Source: Selaginella moellendorffii (taxonomy: Eukaryota; Streptophyta; Lycopodiopsida; Selaginellales; Selaginellaceae). Taken from it: DNA of 64,000 nt. Positions 10,714 to 22,074 of this stretch are shown piece by piece. Each line of letters starts with the position of its first letter. The first letter of the stretch is position 1. Both the position numbers and the translations under genes were made by a program. The stretch spans positions 3,021,742-3,085,741 of the forward strand of contig NW_003314271.1 in NCBI RefSeq assembly GCF_000143415.4, given 5' to 3'. The notes under the pieces are model-generated. The model ran no database searches, had not been told where the DNA came from, and was given only the letters and a program-made list of their open reading frames with translations.

Positions 10714-12045
10714 TTACTCATTTAACCTTGATAAAGACAAGCGGATCGAGTTTTTCACATGGTCAGGCCGCACGCCTGGCTGGTAGGAAACGCAGAACAG
10801 ACACAAACAAAAACACGTTTACCTTGGGGACTTTCATGTCCGACTAGTTGTTTGTTGAATCCGTCCCCTTATGTCGGCATCCGAAGAAGAGATAGACGGA
10901 AGCAACCAGGTGAGGTACCAGCGCGTTTTGGACTTCTCATGAGGTACCTGGATCTCAGCTCCAACAATCTCACCACCATAGAAAGCTTGCTCCTACAAAA
11001 CAATCGCCTGGATGCTGATCTATGTTTGCCTCCCTCCAAAGGTGTGCTACTTTGATGGAGGCGAGCTTTAACACTCTTGCCGGAGAACTCCCAGCGAAAA
11101 CCATCACCTGATCCTCTGGGCATATAGTTTCGAGGGACATATTCCATCCGCTTTAGCAACCTCGTCGACCTGCAAGACCTGTAATGGTTGAGCTCCATCT
11201 GAACAAATGGCGAGAGGTAGGAAACATATTTATGGGGAGAGATACGAAAAACAAATGTTTACCTTGCCAGGAGCAGAATGTAGAAACAGACTGACGAAGT
11301 AGAACATCCAGCTTCAATGTGCGTGTCGGACTTACAGAGAAGGCCTGTGTCCTTAGAGTGCATCTATTGGCAAAGAGCTGAACAACAAACAGAGTTAGCA
11401 GATCAAAAGAATGCTACTGGTACCGTGATCGTTGTTAGTTGAATCAGCCCTCCAGGATTCAGTTCCTCCAAAGAAGAAACCACCACGTACGGCATCCCAA
11501 ATGCTGTCGCTAAGCAGTGGGAGCCATTTACGTTGAAGCAAGCAGCTGCATCAGCAAACCAGCGAAGAGAAATTGCTCTACGTGGGAGTGTCCTGTGAGC
11601 TTGGGCCGCAGGTTACAAGCAATGATCGACTAAGCTCGATGAAGTCACTCATGATGCACTTGGCGTCCGCTTCTTGCAAAAAAGAAGAGTGATTTCGTCG
11701 TGTAACTATACTTGAAGAGTAGAGATTAGAGCGGACTCACATTCTAAACAACGGGCGATGACGACAGTTCTCCGTTGCTGTCTAGAGCCGGCTACCACTG
11801 ACTTGAAAGAAAAGAAGACAGCCGCTTGACACTAGAACGAGTTGTTAGTGAATGAGCCTTGAGAAATCAATTTACCCTGTCCAGTTCCTTCTTGATCAGC
11901 CACAAGACTAGTGACAATTTGCGTAGCTAAAGGCACTCTGGGCTCAACCACAAGAATTTAAGTGGGATCCATAAATCCAGGAATGCCATACCTTGTACGA
12001 CGATTTTGTGATGCTCTCGATCGACGCCCGGCGACCTTGCAGCAT
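10714..12045 (-). CDS. Probable multi-exon gene, unrecognised
   Basis: The minus strand reads as a chain of short exons with GT/AG borders and matching phases: 12045-11992 (start MLQGRRASIESITKSSYK), 11942-11876 (PRVPLATQIVTSLVADQEG), 11797-11741 (VVAGSRQQRRTVVIARCLE), 11669-11617 (DAKCIMSDFIELSRSLL), then less certain small exons 11545-11532 and 11509-11491, then 11465-11424 (ELNPGGLIQLTTIT), 11377-11336 (LFANRCTLRTQAFS), 11290-11263, a segment from 11198, one from about 10992 (EQAFYGGEIVGAEIQ), 10843-10823 and 10779-10714 (VRPDHVKNSIRLSLSRLNE, stop). Introns are about 43-115 bp. Phase disagrees between the 11198 and 10992 segments, so part of the model is wrong or the gene is damaged. The start is 108 bp from the divergent gene at 12154. 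Family unknown to me. Confidence 0.5.
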
Positions 12046-12153
12046 GCCCAATGCAGGTCTGGATGGAGATCGTACCTGTTGGATCGATCCAAGAACAGCG
12101 CCCTGGGCGTCGAGAGAAGCGCCATAATATCGTAAAACCCTATCGGAAAGTAC

Positions 12154-13451
12154 TTGGTGGCGGGAAAAGCCCTAGCTATTCGCGAGAAGAGGAGCGCGTT
12201 CTTTACTCCATCGGCGCCCCCGATTCGCAAGAAGAGAAGCTTCGCCATGCATTCTCCAGGTTCCCCGTCGTCGCCCCTGATTCGCGAGAAGAGAAGCTCT
12301 GCCATGCGTTCTCCAGGTTCTCCGGCGTCGCCCCCGATTCGCGGGAAGAAAAGCTCCGCCGGTTCTCCGTCATCGCCCCCGGCCAAGACACCGGCAACAC
12401 CTCCAAGAGGATCGCAAGCGCCAGCAAGAGGATCGCCAGGCTCTCCGCTCGGATCCAAGAAAGGTACCACCAAAAAATTCACGGTTCTTGGAGAGAGGGA
12501 GATGAGGATCGATCGCCCTCCAACTCTGGCAGATCTGCGGATCCAGCCAAGCGTCACAAAGACATGGATCAGGGCTGCAAATGGCGCAAAGAAGAACGAG
12601 CCATGGGTTTTGATCGAAGACCAAGGCATGCTGGATCTTGTGTGTTCTTGGGCTCACGACTGTGACACCTTCTTGGTGGAGCACAGGGGCAACGATGAGG
12701 AGAGCCCCAACACGAAGCCGCCGCGAGGAGCTAGCGCTGGCAGCTGTGATGTTCCAAGATCAATCCAGGGGCTTATAGACGCTGTGGCTTGCAACAAGGT
12801 GGATCCAGTAACTTACGAAGATCGGGAGCCAGAGGAAGCTACAAGAGCGATCAAGGTGTGGGACAAGACCAAGTGCTTTGCCATCAGCGCTGAGGGCCTC
12901 CTCGAGTTTATGGAGCAGCAGTCCTCTCAGCGATCACTCCTCGAGGTGGAGCTCGTGAGCATGGAGGATGGCGCCATCCTCTTCACCCCGGAAGTCTGGT
13001 TTGCGTGCCTCCTGCGCAAGCATCCTTGGTCCAGCATGTTTCGAGGCTTGTTCTCACGCAATGTGGATGCGATTCGGTCCAGGCGCGAAGCTCTCGAGAA
13101 GCTCAGAGCGGACAGGGATACAATGGAGCGGCTGTACCTGTACGTGGATCATCTCTTGGCTTACTCCGGCATGGGAGCCAAGGAGCAGCAGCGTGTGGAC
13201 GAGGGACTCGACGCTTACTTCACTCGCCCACAGCAGGAGTTCCTGCTCTCGTTCCCGGCTGGTAATGGAGCTTCCATGCATGAGCAATTGGCCAGGACGA
13301 TCGAGGAAGCCATGGACGAAGGCGAGGTCTGCACGGCACACTCTCTCGCACCTTTCTACATGAAGTTTTTCCAGCTGGTCCCCGGGGTGGATTTGAGCCA
13401 GGAGAGGCTGATCGACGTGTTTTACAAGGCCAAGCGAGCGTGGAGGAGTTA

Positions 13452-13452
<1 letters not shown>
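12154..13452 (+). CDS. Ser/Pro-rich N-terminus plus conserved-looking C-terminal domain, unknown
   Basis: A single open frame of 432 residues. Residues about 1-110 are basic and low-complexity, with an imperfect repeated motif (SPGSP-S-PPIR-KRSSAM and variants) that gives clusters of Lys/Arg and SP sites, compatible with a nuclear or phosphorylated tail. From about 110 on the protein has balanced composition (MRIDRPPTLADLRIQPSVTK, then DPVTYEDREPEEATRAIKVW, LEVELVSMEDGAILFTPEVW) and an alpha-helical C-terminus (ERLYLYVDHLLAYSG, LARTIEEAMDEGEVCTAHSL, ERLIDVFYKAKRAWRS). No family is recognised and no catalytic motif stands out. The first ATG is at 12154; a second at 12247 is also possible. A truncated duplicate lies at 8550-8735, which supports this being a real host gene. 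Confidence 0.7.
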
Positions 13453-13454
<2 letters not shown>

Positions 13455-13505
<51 letters not shown>

Positions 13506-13522
13506 TTGTGTGTGTGTGTGTG
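13455..13522. repeat. (CT)n followed by (GT)n microsatellite
   Basis: About 23 CT units start 3 bp after the stop codon of the preceding gene and pass after CGTCTT into about 8 GT units. It probably sits in the 3' untranslated region. The long Arg-Glu frame on the opposite strand is an artefact of this repeat. Confidence 0.95.
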
Positions 13523-13559
13523 CATGCGTCCCTACATCTCTAACTCCCCGACGATATAG

Positions 13560-15220
13560 AGGGTAATATAGTATATAAATATTGTATCTCGTCTAAATGA
13601 CCTCAAAACTGAGAGGTGGGTTAAAATATGATAAAATGCTTTATCGTACATTAATTTGTATAGATAGAAATTACCCAAAATAGTCATTTCAATGTTTTGA
13701 ATTTTTTAAAGTAATTGTGCAATATACAAAGATGATTATATAATAACACTATTTTTTGGGTTGTATAAACTGTTTTTGAAGTGACATTTTGTGCACTCAC
13801 AATTTTAGTTTTTTAATAAAATGTATTATAGAATTAATTATTAAACTCATTATTCAAATAAACCTTCTATATTAGCATTATTTAGGACTGAATTTGGTGG
13901 TCCCCTAATTAATATATCTATTCCCATGTATTACAATTTATCTCTGAAAGGCAAAGTTTTTTAGCAATATTTCGCTCAATGTTTATGATTGATCTAGCTT
14001 TTCTCCAAATCTAGAATTGTAACTATTAGATTTATTTTTCATTTTCAAAATTTCATTGCATTTTTTTCTTCCACCATACCACACTATTGTTGATTGAGAA
14101 ATGTCTTATCTAAGGATGTAGAAGGTGTGTTGTTATTATCACCTAATAACATTGTTCTTGTGGCTTTAAATCAAACTTTTGGTGTTATAAAACATGATCT
14201 TATTAGTGCTACTCTATTTTTTAATGTGTTGTCCATCTCTAACTTTTGTAAGATGTAATTCCACAAATTCTCCTATTCTTAATTTTCTGCCATTTCCTAT
14301 TGATGTAGAGTGTGATTATAATATCAATTAGAGAGTTATAAATAATGTAGTTCAATTCGTGGAAATAAAGTTTGAGTTTATGAGAAGATAATATTTATGA
14401 GATTAAGTGGATTCATTTTTGTAGTGCATATAATCATAAAGTGAAATTTAGATATACTGTTATTGTGGATCCTTGGAACTTTAGAGGATAAATAAGGGTA
14501 AAATAGGACTCTCTTATCAAACAATTGCTCTTTTTTTAGTTGACTTAAAGGAAGAGAGATAGAATATGTTACATGTGGTATTGGAGCAAATGACACGTGT
14601 TTGATTCCCATTTATTAGTGATTACTTAAAATATAATATATCCTTGAGTAAGGTATATTCCTTAAGTAAGGTATCCAAATATGATAAAATAACCTTTATA
14701 GTTGAAATAGTACAGGTTCATAGTCTTTTTGAAAGGATGATCTCAAATAGAGATTTGAGATTTACAAAGAAGTTTTAGGGCACATTATTCCAATTATTCA
14801 GATAGTAAGATGCTTCTAGGGACAAGTCTGGACACCAAGATGCTTCTGGGAAATAAAGAGTCATGTGAGTAGTGGAGGATACTTGTGCGAATAAGTCATT
14901 AACCCCTTCATCTTTCTTTTAGGAGTATTATTAAGGGGTTCACTTAGCATTAGTTCATCTAATGTTTACTTTCTAAACTTTTTTTTTTTAATAAGAGGTC
15001 TTTTATTATTCTCTCTGTGTTGGTTGATGCCGTTTACATTTATATCGTGCAATAGAGCCAATTCTCATTATGTATAGTAATAACCATACACACGTATATG
15101 CACAAGATGAGACGGACCTAGTTTTGTGTATGGGTGATTTTAAGCTTGAGTTGTAGTCATTGCGGGTGGTGTTGAGTGAAGATTTTGACTTTATCCTTAG
15201 TATAGATTTATTGTAGTGCA
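13560..15220. other. AT-rich stretch without recognisable gene
   Basis: No ORF above about 77 codons, no coding-like frame, and no match that I can see to the repeat families elsewhere in the window. It lies between the host gene block and the retroelement remnant at 15.4 kb. Confidence 0.6.
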
Positions 15221-15237
15221 ATCATGCTAAGTGTGAC

Positions 15238-15398
15238 TTTAAGGTTTCTCCCTTTTATCTCATATTTCTTTATATTTCTTCCATTCCTCTCACTTTTGTT
15301 TTTTTTCCATTCCTCTGCTTCTACTTCTTCTTTCATCACTTTTGTCTCCTCATTACTTCCTTTTATGTTTCCATTTTGTTCCTTTATTCCCTCTTCCA
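15238..15398. repeat. Polypyrimidine-rich tract
   Basis: About 160 bp of strongly C/T-biased sequence (TTTCTTCCATTCCTCTC-like) on the plus strand. It generates a Phe/Ser/Leu-rich frame on plus and a Lys/Glu-rich one on minus, neither convincing as protein. Confidence 0.7.
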
Positions 15399-15439
15399 AT
15401 CCCTTCGATAATGTTTATGATGTAGCAATTAACCAACTC

Positions 15440-16390
15440 ATAAAGGAGTCTGCCAATCTCTTTGAATTTGACCTGTTCTCTAGGGCTAAGATTGCAACAC
15501 GTCATCTTATTACAACTGGGGATGCAGGCTAAGATTGCAACACATCATCCTATTACAATTGGGGATGCCTGTCCAATCAAGGTTCTTATTCATCGTCGGT
15601 TACCAAAAGAGATTAAAATTTTATATGCAAATGTCAAGGAAATGTTAGAAAAAGGTGTTATTTGAAAGTTGTAGAGTCTTTGGGCATGTAAACCTCATAT
15701 TGTGATGAAGCTTGGTGGGAGTATTCGTTTCTTCATTAACTATTGTTCGTTAAACAATGTAATGATCCTGAATGTGTACCCTTTTCCTCACACTGCTAAT
15801 CTCTTATATCGTTTGGGGAGAAGTCGTTGGTTCACCAAACTTGGCAAGTGCTGATAGCCGAGGTAGATATTCCTAAGACTACTTTTCATATTTTTTTGGT
15901 TTGTATGAGTTCTTGGTGATGCTATTTGGTTTGAACAATGCTCTAGCAACTTTCTAGCGAATGATAGACAAAGTTCTTTACAACATGCTGGAAGTGATTG
16001 CTGAATTTATCGATGATATCTTAATCCACTCAAAGCGGACGTAATAGGAACACATCTGTGATGTTTGTAAAGTGTTGAATGGGCTACTAGAAGTGGTTTA
16101 AACCTGAAGCGGTTGAAATCCGTGTTTGGGTCCAAGGACACAATTTATCTTAGATACCGTATTTTTTGTGAGGGCTTGCAAATTGATCATGACAAACTTG
16201 TGGCTGTTTTAAAGTTCCTTATTCCAAAGTGTGTGAATAATGTGCAGTGCTTCTTAGACAAGGTGTAGTATCTTGGTCATTATGTTGATCATTTTTCTAA
16301 TCACACTACATCATTGCGAGAGTTGCTAAAGTTATCAACATCATCTTTTATCTGGTCTATAGACTGTAAGTAGGCATTTATGAATCTCAA
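15440..16390 (+). pseudogene. Ty3/gypsy reverse transcriptase remnant
   Basis: Conceptual translation with stops shows the collinear signature of a gypsy RT: RRLPKEIK and EMLEKGVI, then GGSIRFFINY (the usual G-S-x-R-F-C-V-D-Y block), YPFPHTANLL, SRWFTKLG, a damaged LVMLFGLNNALATF (for the MPFGL-NAPATF block) and FIDDILIHSK, the F-x-DD catalytic motif, at about 16005-16035. Several in-frame stops and shifts follow and the RNase H part is unreadable. It differs from the gypsy pol at 50.7-52.8 kb. MULE copy D begins at about 16400. Confidence 0.8.
15484..15569 (+). repeat. 43-bp tandem duplication in the RT remnant
   Basis: Units 15484-15526 and 15527-15569 both begin GGCTAAGATTGCAACAC and end GGGGATGC; they differ at only a few bases. 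It duplicates the H-H-P/L-I-T-x-G-D-A segment just before the RT domain. Confidence 0.9.
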
Positions 16391-16671
16391 AGAGCTATTG
16401 ACGATGAGGAGATGCTGGTAGAGCTATAGTACATATTGGTATGCACACATATCCAATGCAGGAAGGGATACAAAGGAGTTTAGTCAATCGTTTCAAAGAT
16501 GTAGTGTAGATAGAGAATATGAGAAACTCATTTGCAACTCCAAAGCATGTTTAAAAGACAGTGGTAAAGGATTTTAATGCAAACACCCTACTTGATTTAA
16601 GTTGCAAGAAGACTCAACTGGAAGAGGCTAGCTTGTGGGAGTTACTATGATGTGTGCAACCTGCAATTACC

Positions 16672-18402
16672 TGTGAGACACAAAATCCCTAGGCCCCAAA
16701 GTGGAGCCGAAAGGCTGCCACGTGATAGTGGCCGAAGCGAAAGACAAATGAGCGTAACATGTTTGGACTAAAAGCTTTGACTTGAAAGGTTGAGAGTGGG
16801 AGTGGAACTCCCAACGAAGTGCTCAAGGAACAAGCACGGAGCAAGCAATAAGTGAGTCTCTAAAAAAGGGACGCAAGAGGACCAACACATGACACGTGGA
16901 AGTGTCTGACATGGAGTCCGAGATGGACTCGAGGTGGACCCGAGATGGAGTCCGAGATGGACCCGAGATGGAGTCCGAAGTGGAGTCCGAGATGGAACCC
17001 GAGATGGAGCCCGAGATGGAGTACGAGATGGAGCTCGAGATGGAGTCGGAGATGGAATTCGAGATGGAGTCCGAGATGGACCCGAGTTGGAGTCCGAGAT
17101 GGAGTCCGAGATGGACTTCGAGATCGAGTCCGAGATGGAGTCTGAGATGGACCCAAGATGAAGTCCAAGATGGAGTCCGATATGGACCGAGATGGACTCG
17201 AGTTGGAGTCCAAGATGGAGTCCGAGATGGACCCGAGATAGAGTCTGAGATGGACCCGAGATGGAGTCCGAGAAGGACCCGAGATGGAGTCCGAAGTCGC
17301 GACCTAGACCGGGACCGAGACCAAGACCGAGACCGGGACAAAGACTGAGGCCAAGACCGAGGCCGAGGCCGAGCCCAAGCCCGACTCTAACTCCGAGTCC
17401 GAGTTCGAGTTCAAGTTTGAGAGGGTGAAAGCCCAAAGCGTTCGTCTCCCAGACCCTGGGGGGTTTGGTGAGCTTCAAAAGTATAGTAGGGGGGGAGGAC
17501 TCCAGTAGAGCCAGTTTGGCCAGGAAAGGCCAGTTTGGCCCAAGAAGGCCGTGCCTAGGTGTTGGGTGACGGGATAACCATTGAGATGTCCAAGACTAGA
17601 GTGAATATGGACCGACAAGCGGGGTAGCTTGGTGAAGTATTCAAGAGCTGGCTCTAGTTCCCCCAGAAGATCGATTGGCCGATGCTCCTAGTCAAAGTGT
17701 GGGTGGCACTACCTACTTGGATACCTGGCGTGGCTCAATGGAACCTTGCTCTAAGCCCATGGCTAGAGCACCCAGAGTACCCACGAGGCTCGCATAAGGC
17801 CGCTGTGTTCCAAAATGTTGCCCCAAAGTCCTAGACTGTGAAAAAGAGGAGGAGCCGTCCTCTAGTGTAGAGACCAAGGATACAGTCATATGAGGAGGTA
17901 GTCCCAGAGGACCGAGGGACTTAGTGGTTGGGCTTGTGGGCCTTGATCCAGTGGCAGTGTTGGTGAACACGGCCATGAACAAAAAGGGACTTGGTGGGGA
18001 CTGGAAAAGGGATATTGAGGAAGGCTAATCCCCATGTCTGTGGGCATCCTAAGGATGCTAAGGAGTGGATCGGGGATGATCACTCATGGATGGATGGCCT
18101 AGTCCTTGAGAGATGGGATTGTGATGTAGGTGGTGTTAGACCACCAGTGTGACCAAGGTGAAGGGGCATGGCCTTAGTGTAACAGGCTGATATGTCGATG
18201 GTACCTTGGGGTGTCGATCATGGGATCGGACATGTGGAGCACTTAGACCAAGTGCAAAGGTTAAGTGGCGAGGATGCCATTCTCAGGGCTAGCAAGCCCA
18301 AGTCCAAAATAGGATTTATGGAGGTTGTGAGTGAGACTCCTCCAAGTGGTCGGAGGTGTGGTTAAGTGACTAAAGTAGAATGGAAAAATTTGGTCCCTTA
18401 CA
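16672..18402 (+). repeat. 5' LTR of LTR-A element
   Basis: 1731 bp, TG...CA ends. It contains the minisatellite at 16905-17410, a poly-G tract near 17487 and a 3' part with conserved blocks also seen at 2.3, 24.9, 30.7 and 36.4 kb. Confidence 0.85.
16905..17410 (+). repeat. Minisatellite within the 5' LTR
   Basis: About 25 degenerate units of GAGTCCGAGATGGA / GACCCGAGATGGA, then GACCGAGACC-type hexamers at 17300-17400. Unit number and order differ from the partner LTR, showing post-insertion or replication-linked expansion. All frames stay open and yield artificial Glu/Met/Ser- or Arg/Asp/Trp-rich peptides on plus and Ser/Leu/Gly-rich ones on minus. Confidence 0.9.
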
Positions 18403-18425
18403 ACTTAGTATCGAAACTGTTCCTT
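18403..18425 (+). other. Decayed primer-binding site (tRNA-iMet type)
   Basis: Directly after the LTR the sequence reads ACTTAGTATCGAAACTG. Related copies at 36.36 kb and 54.4 kb show TTGGTATCAGAG in the same place, the usual plant initiator-Met tRNA complement. Confidence 0.6.
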
Positions 18426-20561
18426 AGTCCGACTTTTATTGGTGCTCAAGTATATCACCATTGATATTGGCATCAGAAGGTCCTAGGAGTGGGCCTATCC
18501 TTGAGGAGTAGCATATCGAGAGGACATGGCTCTCCACTCAAGTTCATGCGTGAACTTGGGCGTGATGTGGTGGATAGAAAAGGGGCCAGTAAGGGAACAA
18601 CTTTGGGATCTTGGGAACAATATAAGGGTTTCCTTAGAGAGTTGAGGATGTGATCCAGATGAGTGTTTGACGTAGCCAATTGGTTAATGTAATTGTGGTA
18701 AACAACTATAGTTAGGATCACGTGAAAGATAAAGACTCCAAAGCAATAAAGGAGTCACAAGATTATCCTCATATAGTTGAGGTTGGTGCTCATGAATGTG
18801 AGATCAGAAGTAATGACCGCGAGAGGTCAAATACGAAAAAGGACACGAGTCCTTGAAATGGTAGCCAGAGCTACCTCTAATATATGCTAGAACAATCCAA
18901 GGAGTTGGGGGTGTACTCAGAGGATGAGTTGGTATTTTCATCACATGGACAAATGGTCCTAAGGGGCAAAAGGTTGCCCCAAGAGAACAAATCAAGTGTC
19001 GGAGTAACACTTGCAAAGATGGTCCTTGTGAGTAGGACTTGAATACAAGAAGTTGTATTCCAGTGAGCTGGCACTTCAAAGGTAGGACTTCATGGGTTGT
19101 CGGATGACAAAGTCTAAAAGGCTGAATAACTCAAATAGAGTCAAGGAATAATCCTAAAGGATTAATGGAAGCATTTAGACTGAGGTGTGTTGTACCCCAC
19201 GAAGGATGGGGGGGATCATAAGATCCAAGGATGAGAACAGAGGGTATCTCATCGATGGCAGAATGGGCCATGCTAAAGTCGTGGGAAAGGTGTTCCCCAA
19301 AAAAGAAAGCAACTTTGACATAGAGTTGTGTGTGAACACTATAGTGCAGTGCTAACTGATAGTTGGCATGAAAAACGACTGCTTTGGTCTTGGCAAAGAC
19401 CTAGACACAAGTAAGAAGTGTTATAAAGGTAGACTCGTGGAGCCGTTAGTGTGGAGACACCAAATGTGCCAAAGTAAGATACCTTGAGGTTATGTTGATG
19501 GGTTTATAGGAACCCCTTGCCAAGGGAATGGCATAGCCTAAGCTGGAAGGCATGTGGTTGGAGTGTGGTGACCCAGATAATGATGGCACCAAGCAATAAG
19601 TTGTAGGACTTGACAATTATGAGGCAACTAAGCAAAAGGTGCAAAATAATTGGTTAAACTGGTAGAAGGTAGCTACCTAAAACTTCTTATTGGGATAAAG
19701 AAGTTAGATCTACCCTTATGGGGGAGAAGCTGCTTATGTTGCGATATAGTAAGTCAATGCGTAAAGGGAATGCTCATTGCCAAAAAAGACCATCATTGGG
19801 ACACCCAAACACTTTAAAACACCAAGAAGTGGTGTTTGATGTCACAAGGGCATTAGATAAGGCCCAAGGGACTAAATCCCTAGCGAATGATGGATAGGAA
19901 CCACTCCCTAAGCTATCGGGTAGGTTCATCCTTATGAATACTTACTAAGGCATGGTAGAATATGCAAAGCTATCTTCCTAGTCTGGAAGAGAATAACCAA
20001 AGGAAACTTATAAGGCCAAAAGGTAAATAGTATCGGGATGAAATTGAACCATAGAAATCGAAGGGCATAACCAACGATAGTTATGCAAGTTGGGAGTGGA
20101 GAATCAAGAGGGTGCTCAAGGATGTTGTTACTAGCAACTGCGATGCCATACAGAATCTAAAATGTAGAATTGTCCATGTTAGACCATATGGTGAGTAGGG
20201 AGCTTGCAAAGGAGAAGCCTTAGAAAGCTAAGGAACAGAGTTCCTTGAAGGTTCCCAAAGACAATTCTAAGTAGGTAAGTACCTAGAAAGCCAAACATAA
20301 ATGGTTCCTAGAGCGTGTAAAATCAAAGTGGCGCAGCAGAAGCATGGTCTTGAAGCTGGCCATGAGGCGAGGCTATCAAGGTTGGGGAAGTAGTTCCCGA
20401 GTGTTCAAAGAGAGGGTTTTGAATGAAAGTCGATGGTTAAGGACTTTCACGCTTATGCATGAACCATGTTACGGTGGCTGAATGACTTGCTAAGTGAGAA
20501 TCGCAAGTCAGGGGAACAAATCCCCTAGTCAAAGGTGCTAGCTTCAAAAGGGGTGGCCCAT

Positions 20562-22074
20562 TGTAGCGCACCTGAATTTGGAGCCGAACTCCAAGCCCGT
20601 TGCGCTACGAAACGAGGGTCCGGTACAATCCCACGAGCACCAGCTCCCCGTATCCAGCACCTGCACGCAAAATGGTGTCAGACAGAGTCTGGCACAATTT
20701 TGGCATACCGGTGGCCTAACGCGAGAAGGAGGGTACTCCACCGACTAGAGCAGCGTGGAGCTTGGGCTTAGACCCAAGCCGGACGCAGAACAAGGAGCGA
20801 CACAGCCCAGCGGGAGCCAAACTAATGTCTCAGGTGGTCGGACATGCATTCCAACCACTATCCCTACTATACATTTGGAACCCCCCACAGCCCCCCCCCC
20901 TTGAGGGACACACGCTTTGGGCTTTCACCCCAAGCCTCCCTTAGTACCAGGAGTTAGTCTCTGGGACAAGTCCGAAACTTACTAAATATGGAATGTCCTT
21001 AGATTGCGAATTTGGACACGGGACGAACACTATTGTGTTCAGGCCGATCTCTACATTCCGTAGATATGCCAAATGAGCTAATCTAGACACTTTCCATATT
21101 TAGCATTTAGGACCGAAATGAGACCAACACAAAGGATATGATAGCGAGGGTGTTTGGCAGACATGGTAAGCTATCATCCGGCGATATTGAGGGACTAGTC
21201 TCAATACGCGAGGGTTCTTGCCAAGCCAGTGCAAGACAGAGCAAAAGAGAACTAAAAAGCCGGGCCAAGTATGCTTGGCAAAATAGACACTTAGGAATTC
21301 CGTCCTTATGCTCATCCGGCCAAGTACAGATGCTAAGTCCAGTTTACTAACACTTGGACAAGAGGGGCTAATAAAGGGAACCAGGAGTACCGACCTCCTG
21401 CCGTCATGGCAGTAAGGAAAGAGTGCCCGTAAGGACTGGTCGACAAGTATCTTTCGATACCCGAAGTCACATTCGCGACACTCTCCCCCCCTTGGGGAAG
21501 ATCGACGTCCTCGTCGATGCATACCCGAGTCTAGCAAACCGTCAAGGAAACAACCCCGAAAGTTAACGGAAAGCACACTATGTGGGAAATGCACCGACTT
21601 AAATGAGTTATGGAATGACCTCTCCTCTACGTCAAAAGACGCTAAGACTCAGACACCCTCCGGCCGTCGCCGACAAGGAAATGACCAACGGAGTTAGCCA
21701 CCCTTGCTGCTCTGAGTACCACTCAACTTACAAAGGAATGATACATCCCTGCCCGCAGGGATATAGGGAGAAGGCTAGAGGCCCAACTGCCCCTGAGCAA
21801 GAAATCAACCCCGTCGGGAAGATTTAGACGATGAGCAAAAGAGAACTAAAAAGCCGGGCCAAGTATGCTTGGCAAAATAGACACTTAGGAATTCCGTCCT
21901 TATGCTCATCCGGCCAAGTACAGATGCTAAGTCCAGTTTACTAACACTTGGACAAGAGGGGCTAATAAAGGGAACCAGCAGTACCGACCTCCTGCCGTCA
22001 TGGCAGTAAGGAAAGAGTGCCCGTAAGGACTGGTCGACAAGTATCTTTCGATACCCGAAGTCACATTCGCGACA
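20562..22074 (-). mobile_element. Nested LTR-B deletion derivative
   Basis: Reverse-oriented element of 1513 bp. The left LTR runs from TGTAGCGCACC (20562) to TTCGCGACA (about 21480). Next come about 355 bp of internal 3' sequence (matching the reverse complement of about 59060-59401), then a partial second LTR (about 21833-22074) that repeats the last 240 bp and again ends TTCGCGACA. CCCAT flanks both sides (20557-20561 and 22075-22079), an exact 5-bp target duplication. It lies inside the LTR-A internal region and its outer LTR part is a variant subtype. Confidence 0.85.

Noticed and set aside
10930-11060. Leucine-rich-repeat-like peptide (LDLSSNNL...) on the plus strand
   Set aside because: The opposite strand at the same place reads as a better coding exon (EQAFYGGEIVGAEIQ) within a spliced chain. 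The plus frame is short and breaks at once; only one repeat is visible.
13220-13525. Arg/Glu-rich minus ORF
   Set aside because: Antisense of the 12154 gene end plus the CT microsatellite.
16896-17348. Glu/Met- and Arg/Trp/Asp-rich ORFs over the minisatellite (also 24007-24524, 3244-3459, 31724-31948, 35703-35988)
   Set aside because: All frames are open only because the repeat unit lacks stops. Composition shifts with frame, and the LTR location rules out a gene.
16905-17410. CRISPR-like regularly spaced repeats
   Set aside because: Units are adjacent and degenerate with no unique spacers, in a eukaryotic LTR.
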